Positions 27,101-39,100 of a DNA stretch of 64,000 bases are shown here, piece by piece. A program made the translations under genes and the position numbers. Position 1 is the stretch's first letter. Each line of letters starts with the position of its first letter. This stretch comes from Parapristionchus giblindavisi (taxonomy: Eukaryota; Nematoda; Chromadorea; Rhabditida; Diplogasteridae): contig CALSFV010000004.1 of the NCBI GenBank assembly GCA_943737045.1, positions 693,501 to 757,500 of the forward strand, in the 5' to 3' direction. The notes beneath the pieces are model-generated. The model saw only the letters and a list, made by a program, of their open reading frames with translations, was not told where the DNA came from and ran no database searches.

Positions 27101-30100
27101 CCTTGCCCTCCACGCGGATCGCATTTTGGATTACTGTAAGTAGGGTAATCAATCAAGGAATCAATCAATAATTGATCATTGCAATAAATCGATAATAACA
27201 ACATACCATCAGTGTTCTCGAGATCGATAATCTCCGCCGTTCGAAGGAACAACCGATCCTAAGAAGAACAATATCAATCGATAATCAATGAATTGTTACC
27301 GTACCCCGTGATCACTATGGGCAACACTACTGGAAAGACAAAAAACCTTCTCGTTACAGTGCCCAATGACTACCGTAACCAATCCATGCTAGAAAATCAA
27401 TAATCAATCGATAATGAACCTTAAACTTCCATCCGCTCTTGTGCGACTTGCACAGCACGATAAGATGGTCGAAGACGTAAACGTGACGATCGGTTGACCA
27501 TCTACGAGGAAGAGATTCTGAAAGGATGGAAACGATCAGAAAGGAGAGGTAATAGGGAGGACTTCGAAACATTTCTGGGTTGATGAGGATTATACAAATG
27601 GTATATTCTTCTCTTCGAAATATAACAAGCAGAGACCGGATTTTGAGCCAAAATTTCACAAAAATCGAAAAACGTGACCGAATTTTGAGCTAAATTTGCC
27701 AAAAATCGAAAAACCTGACCGGATTTAGAAAACCGATAACCTAGCTATTCGACCTATGGATGAACACTACATGTTTATTGCATTATTCACAACTGGATCA
27801 TTTTGTTTTGGATCATTTTGTGAATAATGCAATAAACATTCTTCATTAGAATTGGCTTTTTCATTTATGAATAATTTTTATCAATTGCCGGAGAAGGTGA
27901 GACAGAGATTATCATGCACGGTGATTAAAATTAATGAAAGAATGACGAAACACGAAAGTGCGAGGTACATCGTAAGACTGAATCTGTTTGACCAATGGCC
28001 CCTGTTGTATTCTCGTTTCAGTACTCCATCATCAACTTTGGTCACGCAAATCAAGTGATACCTTGAAGCAGTAGAATAGATGATACTATAATCTAACAAT
28101 AATCCGATAGTCGGCTACCGTAGCCTATCAACGACCACACTCACCTTGGGTCAGATTCGTGATACTCGGCCGCACCATGCGCAGATCGCCCTCTGCAAGG
28201 ATCACAATCATGAGATAAAAAAAGATCAAAGATCAAACCTTTCACCAGTTCCCTGCACGTTCGCGCTATCGGTTCACCCACGTATCCATCGATGCCTCGT
28301 TCGATCTGATATATGGGGAAATAGACAAAATGTTTAAGCAAACATATCACGATAACAACTATCGTCTCTCCGTTCAATAATTAATCTTTATTAATTATTT
28401 TTCGACTGATTAATCAATAATTGATCAGCTGGGAGCAGAACCATCAACGATGACCAAAATCACAGTTTAATCTAAATCAATCTGGTGCAAGCTAATGTAG
28501 AGGTAATCCAACGAATTATTCACCAAAATAATATTATTTCTTCTGTTGCTCCATCGCAAACAACGTGCGCTCGATAAACTAAAACTATGGAATTATCTAT
28601 ATCGATATCTCACCTCCAGTATCCGGTCAAAGCTCGTGCCTCCACCGGGCGCCGCGTCCGCAACGATCCGCGCCGATTGCTCTCTGATAAAGACATGAAT
28701 AGATCATTAAACATGAATTTTGCTTCTTCGTACCGCCGTAAAGACAAATAAGAGAAGCATTGATTGAGTCAATTAATAGTATTCCGAAACGCTACAACAA
28801 ATTACAATACGTTAGAAGATCAGAATTTAAAGCCGCCCATGGAACATGACACTACCATGTACTATCGTGTCTATTCCTGTCTACCGTCTCTTCAGAGCGC
28901 GATCCTCTCTCACAGGGAGAGTCTCCCTCTACTCTGGTATTTTTTTCCAGCCTGGAACCCGGTATAGCGCCATTTTCCCGGTATCAATAGCTGGAACCCG
29001 GTAGATTTCCAGCCTGGATCCCGCTAATGCTTTTTCCAGCCTGGAACCCGGTAGCCGGAGTCTGAGCCGGAAAAAAATCGTTGTGTATTTTTTAGCAAAT
29101 GGCGAAACTTTTGAAATTCTAAGCGCGATTGAATTTTAATTAATTAAACTGTTTCACATCGATGTCAACATCGATTTCAGTTTCTTCTTTCATTGTTAAT
29201 TGTATCTTCGTGTCGTCAGTCACTGATAGCGCGTTTCGGCTAGACGGCGTAGGTTGTAGGCTAGTAGTACAGTTTCGTCGTTTCCCATTTTGATTTTATG
29301 AATCCAGTTAGTTATTTTTAAAAGTTTAACTTAATAACACGCGCGTGTTTATTGTATTTGAATAATAGTTGTTCTAGGACCACATTATGTCGCTGTTGCA
29401 TTTATTATTGTCGTTCCGTGAATTTATTTTGTTGTTTCACGCATTTTCCTTGGATTTTTTAGCTGCTTGTTGCAGAAGGAGGACTGGCAGCCGAGGATCA
29501 GATTGAATAATTATGAATTTTCGGCGACCGACTGCTGAATTTCTATCGATCGATCCCTCGTCGACGTTTACGACGGCGACGTCTTCGCGTAATTTCGAGG
29601 AATTATCGGAGAATTTTCTGGAGGCGGCCAGTCTTCAACAACAAGACATGCTCTCTATGGAAAATGGGCAATTCTCTGTGAACTCTCCTCAACTCGCTCT
29701 TCTCGCGCCTATGACTATATCTTTCAATGATCAAAGGTTTGTACTAATTCACGCTCGATTTGTATTTCATTATGCCTTACACTTTACTATAATTAGGCAT
29801 CAACATTTAATTAATTGTAGTACATAGTATCATTAATCTGTATTATATAGTTATATCGATACGGCAGTGTTCATTTTTCATATCGGTCTGTGCCCTAGTG
29901 GGTATTACTTTATGTTTAAGCAGTAGTGGATATTACTGTAGGTCTGAGCTCTAGAGGGATTACTGTAGCTCTATTGGGGATTACGATAGTTCCAAGCTGT
30001 AGAGGAGATTATTCTACCTGCGTAGGTGGCATTGTCGCTAGCGACCAGACCCACCAAATTTTTTCCTCCGTCAAAAGTTGCCCACGTATGGTAGGAATAA

Positions 30101-33100
30101 TTGAGATGACTGTAGATTTCGATCGGAACAAAGAAAAAATAAAGAAAAGCTAAACGTTAAATTTGAATCTATCTCGGGATACTGTAGGAATCATACGTGG
30201 GCACCATTGCCGCTAGCGGCAATACACCCCCGATTTTTGGCACCCGACCCCCCGATTTTCCAAAAAATCACTCAAAATGACGTATAAATGCTAGATTTTT
30301 TGCTTCCGACCCCCCGATTTTCATTTCCAGCGGCAATGCCCGCCCACGTATGGTAGGAATGGTTGAGATTCCTTTTTTCGATCGGAACAAATTAAAAATG
30401 AAGGGGAAAAAGATATAGTTGAATCGTCCTCCAGATACTGTAGGAATCAGGCGCATTGTGGCTAGCGTTTTTGCGTATATGTTACGGTAGGTGTGAGCTC
30501 TAGTGGGGATTACTGTACGTCTAGTGGGTATTACTGCAATTTTGAGCTTCAGTGATGATCATCATAGGTCTGAGCTGTAGTGGGATTACCGCAGGTCTCA
30601 GCTGTAGCCGAGATTGCTAGGTTTAAGCTCTTGTGGAGATTACTATAGCTCTTAGCTCTAGTGGGAATACTGTAGGAATGAGCTCTAGTGGACATTACTG
30701 TAGTTCTGAGCTCTAGTGGTTTTACTGTTGGTATGGGCTCTAGTTGGGATTACTGTAAGAATGTGCTCTATCGGGGATACCAAAATCATAGGTCGAATAG
30801 CTAGGTTATCGGTTTTCAAAATGCGGTCAGGTTTTTCGATTTTTGTGAAAATTTGGCTCAAAATGCGGTCAGGTTTTACGATTTTTTGGGAAATTTTGGC
30901 TCAAAATGCGGTCAGGCTTGGTGCTTTGTAACATACTTTTCGATCTATGACCAAAATATAATCGTTATGAACTTTATTGATTGATTTCCAACGAATTTCA
31001 GACTGACGCCGGCATCGTAATTCTTCAGTTACGGCGTCCTCGCAACTGCCGATTGGTGCGCCGACCGCCCAGCTACAGGACAAGCTCGCTCAGCGAATGC
31101 CGGTATCGCTTTTTCATGAACAAAGAGGAATAGACCGTGTATGGGGTAGTTTTGTTATAATAAGAAATTCTATTAGGTTGTTTCATAAGTCCTTGACTTT
31201 TTTTATAGCATATTTCGATGACTTTGTTCGTGGAATGCGATTTAAAATACATAGGTGGTATCTTACTGTATGTTTGAGCTCTACTGGGGATTACTGTATG
31301 TTTGAGCTGTGTGGAGATTACTGTAGGTCTGAACTCTAATGCGGATACTGCAGGCCTGAGATCTAGTGGTACCTTTGCTTGTAGGATTGGCGTTATCTGG
31401 GTTTTAACTAGCAAGGGACATTATTCACATGCTATCCTTAAATTTCATCCATATTTTCTTCTGAGAGGTGTATGTATCTTAATGAGACGATGTGTAAGAA
31501 GAGCCGAATTTTTCCTGTGCTGCAATAGGTTTCTAGTGGACATTACTCTAGGTCTCAGCTCTAGTAGGGATTACTTTAGGTCTGAGCTCTAATGGAGATA
31601 ACTGTAGCTGTAAGCTGTAGTGGCGATTACTGTAGGTATTACTTTAGTTCGTATCTTTAGTGGTGATTACCGTAGGTTTGAGCTCCGGTAAGAATTACTG
31701 TAAGTATGAGCTCTAGTGGGATTACTGTAGTTCTTGGCTGTAATGGAGATTCTGTAGGTCTAAGATCTAGTCGACATTACTGTAATGGGATTACTGTATC
31801 TCTGAGATGTGGTTTAGATTACTGTACGTCGAAGTATTACTGTAGGTTTTACCACTAGTAGAGATTACTGTAAGACTGAACTCTAGTGGGATTATTGTAA
31901 ATTTGAATTCTAGTGGGGCTAATTTTACAGCTCCTACTAGGAATAATTGAGATTTCTGTAGATTTCGATCGGAACAAAGAAAAACGAAGCGCGAGAAAGT
32001 TAAGAGATCGGCTCGGTAAAAATTCACTATACCCCGGAAATTTCCCCTAGCAAAAGGATTCAGGCCACCTTCCACCATGACAGCATGGAGGCCTGAATCC
32101 TTTTGCTAGGGGAAATTTCCGAGAAATGCACAAAATGGTAAACAATTACGGAGCCTGTCTCTTAAATTTAAATAGATGTCGGGATACTGTAAGAATGACT
32201 GCGGATACTGTAGATCATTTGAAAATCATTTTCTTTCCAGTGATCAGTCGACCACCACAGTCTCTTCGCTTATTCCCAGTTGATCTACATACGACCCACT
32301 AGTATCATCTTCTGAAGACTTCGAAGTTATAGTTGAAGATATCATATATTATTCGTCCACAGGAATGGACCCGAAGTAACCGCTGTAATTGTTCACAATT
32401 TTTTCTCGCTTCATATTGATTTTTCGTTAAACTGTACAATAGTGAATTGATATTGTCCCATTGTACCTCGTTATATCTTGTACATATTGCTTGTTTTGTT
32501 TGTTGTTATTTCGGCAGTATGACATTTTGGAACTGCCGTTGTGGAACGAGGACATTTTGGAACCGTACAAATAGGAACGATGCCGAATTAGAACGATACA
32601 CTTTGGAACTAGACATTTTGGAACTCTCCCGTTTTGGAACTCCCCCATTTTGGAACTCGGACATTTTGGAACTCGGCCGTTTTGGAACTGGGACATTTTG
32701 GAACCGGGACATTTTGGAACTCGGCCGTTTTGGAACCGGGACATTTTGGAACTCAGACGTTTTGGAACCGAGACATTTTGGAACTCGGCCGTTTTGGAAC
32801 CGGGACATTTTGGAACTCGGCCATTTTGGAACCGGGACATTTTGGTATTCCCCGTTTTGCTTTTCACTTTTTTACCACTTTATTCTTTAAAACATCACAA
32901 AGGTTACGCGAATATTTTCGTGAACAAACTGTGGAAACAGAAAGATGGCAAAAAACATTCTACATACCGTGTACTAAATCTTTTTATCTAACTGCGCGTA
33001 TTGATTGATCGAATCACAAATAAATCACTGCTTGAAGTTCAGGCAAAGGCACGCTTTTTTAAATTTTAAATTTAGGCAACAGATATCGAACCCGCGACAA

Positions 33101-36100
33101 TCTATTATCAAATCTGCGGTTTTTCTACTACAATAAGGGGTGGGCAAGAGTGCTCTGAAAATTTTGCATATCACTTGTACTAGAGGTTTGCATAAACATT
33201 CGCGAGTCTCCATTTTCAATCAATGCTAAAGTCTACGAAATGGGATTCAAGCCAAATCCTTGTGTATATTTACAGTCTCTGGGGCTGTACAACAATACCG
33301 TAGAATATAGCGTCTTACCACAACTTTACTTCAAAGGACAAGCAAACTAAACTACCTTTCTAGCTAGAAGAAATAACGTATGTGGGCTTTAACATAGGCA
33401 ACATATGTAGGTCAATCTTCGCAGTGACTTTAACGTTTTTCAGAAATAAAGTATATTTAGGAGAGAAAAATCCGGAACGCCCAAAAAAAATGCGGAATGA
33501 CGCTACATTTTGCAAATAAATGTAGAATGAACAAAAGGAACTTTGACGCGATTCATGACCAAACTAAATTCCACGGCTTTGTTATCACGGCTACAGGGGG
33601 TGCCCATATTTACTATGATTTAGCTTTAATCCCATTTCGGGTACTTTAGGATGACTTTTAAGTATGTCTAGCAATTAAGCACGCAAGAAATATTTTTTAA
33701 ACGATACTATACATTGAGTGGAAAAAAACTCATGAAAACCTGAGAATTATGCAAATAATGAATGCATTCAAAAAAGTTGTTTAAAAAGTTTAAAATTGGA
33801 TCCATGGGTATGTTTAAGAGTGAAAAAAGTGTATCAATCAATTGATAAAAAATGAAAAACGGGGAGTACCAAAATATCCCGGTTCCAAAATGTCCGGGTT
33901 CCAAAATATCCCGGTTCCAAAACGGCCGAGTTCCAAAATGTCCCGGTTCCAAAACGGCCGAGTTTCAAAATGTCCGGGTTCCAAAATGACCCGGTTCCAA
34001 AACGGCCGAGTTCCAAAATGACCCGGTTCCAAAACGGCCGAGTTCCAAAATGACCCGGTTCCAAAACGGCCGAGTTCCAAAATGTCCCGGTTCCAAAACG
34101 GCCGAGTTCCAAAATGTCCCGGTTCTAAAATGGGGTAGTTCCAAAATGTCTGGTTCCATAACGGCATGGTTCCTATTCGACATAGTTCCAAAATGTCTTG
34201 TTCCTATTCGTCCAGTTCCAAAACGTCCTCGTTCCACAACGGCAGTTCCAAAATGTCATACTGCCGTTATTTCATTACTCTAAGAAACAGATAAAACCTT
34301 GAGAAGTGAATGGTGCGAATTACTACTAGGCTACCAGGAACACGGTAGCATTTCCAGCCTGGAACCCGGTATCATTTCCAGTCTGGAACCCGCTAACGCC
34401 TTTCCAGTCTGGAACCCGGTAACGTTTCCAGCCTGGAACCCGGTAAATTTCCAGACTGGATCCATGCGGTTGGCCAGGCTGGAAATATACCGGGTTCCAG
34501 GCTGGAAAAAAATACCAGAGTACCTCTCTCTCCTTCTCTCCCTCCCCTCCCTGTCACTCTCTCTCTAACTCTCTCCCCCTCTCTTTCCTTCCCCTTCTTC
34601 TCTCTCTCCCTCCCTCCCTCATCGACCTTTTACAGTCTTTCAATTAGCTCTCTAGCTACAAGTTACAGCTTTGGGTATATGTATGAGGCAAATGGCTCAT
34701 ATGTACAGTAATTAAGCACAAATATCGATCGCAACCTACTGTTTGATTCTCTTCTGGATAGTTCCATTCATCGCACACGCCTTCTCGATTCGTGCAGCCA
34801 GACCCGAGAGATAGGAGCGAACATTCTGGTATGAGATGAGATTAGATTATCGATTGATTATTTTGGTAATTAATGATCTCATTGGGTGATTGCACTATCA
34901 ATATCATTTTGCTAGGGACCACTGGTGGCCTCTCGACAGCATTGCTCATGCATGATTATCATGAGGTTTTTTTGCTAATCACTCGGAGGATACCGTAAAC
35001 CCAAACTATTATCGTCCATCATGAGTAAGGTAAAACAAAGGTTATCCAAGGTACAAGAAGTTCTGCGGGAGAGCTAGGCCAGGGGAGTACGGAAAATACA
35101 ACATTATTATTATTATTATTATTATTAAATATCTCACCGCCAGATCGACCTTGTCTTCCTCGCTCTGACTGAGATTGTGCAGACGCTGCAATGCATAGAT
35201 TAATCTTGTTCCATCACAAGTTTCTTGAATCATTAACCACACAACTATGAACAAACAGCTCAAAACAATCTTTTTGTTTATCACACGTTTCATTGTTTAT
35301 TCATGAATGCGTATAAATATTATTATTATCAATAATATTCTCTCTATTACTTCTCGGACTACGATCTGACCAAACGTACCGTACAGTACTCGACGTACTT
35401 GAAGAAGTGCACGAGGGGCACGAGAAGCAGCTGTGGCAGTACGTATCTGCAATGAATTACAGCATATTTCATTAATGAGCATACATGAGCAGGCATAAGT
35501 ATCTACGATCGTGAAATAAATAAGATTTTTCGACGTTTTTTTTAAAACCATACATTTTCGCCCCACCCACAACCTGTTGTTTTTTTGCGAATTATAAACT
35601 GACCCGAATTTGAACAAAACTGACCCGATCTACATCTCAAGTACTCAAAACTGACCCGGCACTGGATGATTCTTACTAATCTCGATCTCCCGCATATTCC
35701 TAGATAGGTTTCGAGTCTCAAAACTGACCGCATCAACAAAAGTGCTCACTCACAATGTGGGTGCTAGAAAATGTATGTTTAAAACTGTGTTTCATCTAAT
35801 TATGCAAAACAGCCCATTATAAACCATTAAAATTGGAAATATTTCTATAAACTTTCTCAAATAAATAAATGATACCCAATAAATCAAAAATCATACTTGA
35901 CAGCCAGACTGAATGACGACGTCGTGGATAGTGAAGAGGACGATGAGGATGCTGTGATATAATAAATAAATAATAATATTAAGATTAATAATAATAATAA
36001 TAATAATACCAAATAGATAAATAAATAAAATTAAAATATATAAATGAATAAAAAAAATAGTGAAATAAACAAGTAAATAATATACCGGCGTAGGTGGTCG

Positions 36101-39100
36101 ACGACGCAGCCGTGTCCTTGTTATGCGTGAGGAAGATGCGAGCCTCACTCTGCAATTATTGATTGATTGATTCCTTGATCGTACTTTGTAGTTTGATCTT
36201 TTAATAATAGCTTGACCGATACAAGCACACGACAAAAACGATTGGACGAATTATGTTGATGTCACTACAAGATCCATATCAGAAATGGCAATGCCACGCC
36301 GATGTTTAAAGGATATCCGAAACACGAAATCAACCGGTGATCAAATGACTAGATAGATGAAGAATAATCATGAAATAAATAAATATATAAATAAATAAAT
36401 AAATAATTCTCATACATCAAAGTAGATGGCGTACTTGCGTATCGTCAGCACTTTGGCTATCTTCGTCTGGTACTCGCCTGAGGCAATGTGTTGCTGCAAT
36501 GGAGATATCGTCATAATCAGCATCATAGGTCGAAAAGTATGTTACAAAGTACCAAGCCTGACCGCATTTTGAGCTAAATGTTTCCAAAAATCGAAAAACC
36601 TGACTACATTGAGCTATAATATTCCAAAAATCGAACAATCTGACCGCATTTTGAGCATAGGTGGGCACGCTGGGTAAAAGGCTGTGCGCAAACCAGGGAA
36701 GGGTGAGGCAAGGCTGTGCGCATGGCTATTTTTTGATGAATTCGACTGGAAATTGTACGATTTTCGCGAGGCAAGGCTATGCGCAAGTCTCCCATGGGAA
36801 AGCAAGGCTGTGCGCGAAAAATATTCGTTTCCACGCGCCCACCTATGATTTTGAGCCAAAATTTCCCAAAAATCGAACAACCTGACCGCATTTTTAAAAC
36901 CGATAAAATAGCTATTCGACCTATGTTCAGCATGCATTTTCATACCCTCATCTGAGGATCGACCCCCGTATATACGGCTAATTTATAGGCTTTAATACCA
37001 ATTGTTATCACAGAAATGATGCTCAATTTAAGCGAAAAAGAACGACTTTTCTAAATCGACCCACCATATTTCGCAAATCCACCACCTATGTAAAAGAAAT
37101 TCATGTGAGAGCGTATGATTGTCACAATGGAACCTTCTTCTATCAATATGAATGGTATGCTTCGTTCAAAAATTCAGAGAAAGTAAGTGAAAATCAGAAA
37201 AAGCTCTCCTAGTTTTGCACACTCTCTCGCCTCCTTTTTCATTTCTTCTCGTAACAACCACAAAAGACTATGTTTCATTATCCATCACCCTATATTTCTC
37301 CCATTTTTTACATACTTCTCTCCCACCCTTTCTCCCTCCCTAAGACCGCACACTTTGGAAGACGTGTGTCCAGCGCTAAGGGCTTCGCCCTCAGCCGACA
37401 ACTGGACGTCTAACTATCTAAGTAAGTATCTCTCCCACCCTCTCACTCTCTCATGTGCGACTAATCGACTCTACGTTGAGCTGGTGACTTTAATGTTTCA
37501 CAACATTATCAAGTATCGCAGATATAGGCAATCATAGTGCTATCTTGGAACAGCTAAGACCTATATAAATCGATTTCGTCGAAGGGGATAATGAGAATGA
37601 AAATCTACCGTAACCCCACCACACCACCACCACTCACGATATACTGTAGGTACCACACCACCACTCACGATATACTGTAGGTAGACATCGAATTCGCGGG
37701 CCTCCGCCAACTCCCATAACCCGGCTCCGGCCGAGTACGGATCATTCATCTCACGCGCCTCTTCTACCGTACGCTCCAACTGAAAGAAATCAAATCAATC
37801 AATAAATCAGAATCAATCAATGTATATCTGTGCAATTCTCCATGGGAGAATAGATACTCTTAAAGGCACACCCCGAGCAAATTTTACTCTCCGCTCTGGC
37901 AACACTCTCTCGTAGACAAGGAAAGTGAGAGCATTACCAGAGTAGAGTTTCAAATTAGCTCGGAGTATACCTTTAAAGCTATATTATGAGCAAGTTCAAA
38001 ACTTTACCCATGGCCAAAGTTTCTAATCACACACATTACAAATATAAACAGTGAGTATCGTGTTTCAACAATTACTTAACACGGGTCTCCGGTAAAAGTG
38101 TAGAAACGTCTGCCACTATGAAATTTTTTTGTCTTTGATTTCGATGAAAGTTGGTCAGTGGGTGTGGTTGGGGGTCATGAGAAGGCCGAGCCACTTCATT
38201 TGGCCAAAATTACAAATTATCGATTTTTTGTGATCTACCGTGGAAATGAGCATAACTCGGTTCATTTTCATCGTACAGCGAGCTGACAGGTGTCATTCGA
38301 ACCGAATTCTAATTCTCTCCAAAAAAGTTGTGAGTGGCCCGTTCGCTGCTAAGTCGTCTTCAGGGCGAAAAACGCGAAAAACGAATTTTTTGAACAAAAA
38401 GGTGACCTGTTCTCGAAAATTTTCTCTTGGGATCATCCGTAATATTGCAGAAAATAAGTTATCAGATGACGTACACAGTCGGTATGTTGTTCATTTACCG
38501 TATCTCTGTCCTCCCAATACCGTTTAATAGAGTACACGGGACTTAGCCGTTTTTTTTTCGCATCAGCAGTTTCTTCATCGTATCTGTCTTCAAAATGGTC
38601 CAATCGGCAATCTTAAAAAAGGAATATGATGCTCTCGGAAAGGCGAACAAAAAGGTCTTTAATGATCGAATAGCTATGACAACTCATTTTCGAGTTATTC
38701 GAGGAAAATCACCACACCTTCTCCTTTTTCATCGATTCTAATGAATGCTAAAAACTACCCAACCGACTTTATTTTATAGTATACATGAGAAAATATTATA
38801 AAAGCAAGCAATCAATATGTAATTATCAACATCACTGAAAAAAAAACGAGGGATGTAGACAAGTCAGGGGCCTCATCCGTGAGCAGTGTGTTCATCTCGG
38901 TTTTCATCCAGTTACAGATTGCATCGGAGGAGATAGTCAGATCATCCTCATGTACTTTCACTTCATCCTCAATTCCTCCTCCCTCCTCATCGTAGTCCTT
39001 CTCCCAGTTGTTGATGAAATCCATATCCAGTGCCACATCTCTCTTGGTTCTTGTGGTGCTCAGCTTCTTCTCTGTCTCCTCCTTCTTCGCTAGCAGAGTC

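Larger units (their letters stand above)
29895..31925. repeat. Degenerate dispersed 28-bp minisatellite
   Basis: Units of roughly GGTCTGAGCTCTAGTGGGGA followed by TTACTGTA recur in blocks at about 29895-30000, 30478-30775, 31262-31365 and 31535-31925, with single units between. Blocks are separated by MITEs and unique DNA. The unit contains the CTACAGTA palindrome seen throughout the window. Confidence 0.85.
28930..34522. mobile_element. Large composite TIR element, 5.6 kb
   Basis: Bounded by a perfect 37-bp terminal inverted repeat that starts TACTCTGGTATTTTTTTCCA. Inside each end is an array of units of the form TTTCCAGCCTGGAACCCGG (28942-29055, about four units; 34340-34505, about seven). 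The element fills nearly the whole SOS intron between 28683 and 34740. Contents in order: a candidate plus-strand gene (29513-32302), degenerate 28-bp minisatellites, a MITE with ACGTGGGC ends, a hAT MITE (30787-30949), a 32-bp perfect hairpin (32035-32121) and a nested fold-back element (32513-34265). Flanking duplication is unclear; a short CTC-like match exists. No transposase domain recognised. Confidence 0.8.

Noticed and set aside
33060..33125. B-box-like GGTTCGATATC on the minus strand
   Set aside because: No A box at the right distance and no cloverleaf.
32427..34283. Long open frames of repeated [18 protein letters not shown] peptides on both strands
   Set aside because: They are translations of the TTTGGAAC arrays in several frames at once; the repeat unit length, not coding selection, keeps the frames open.
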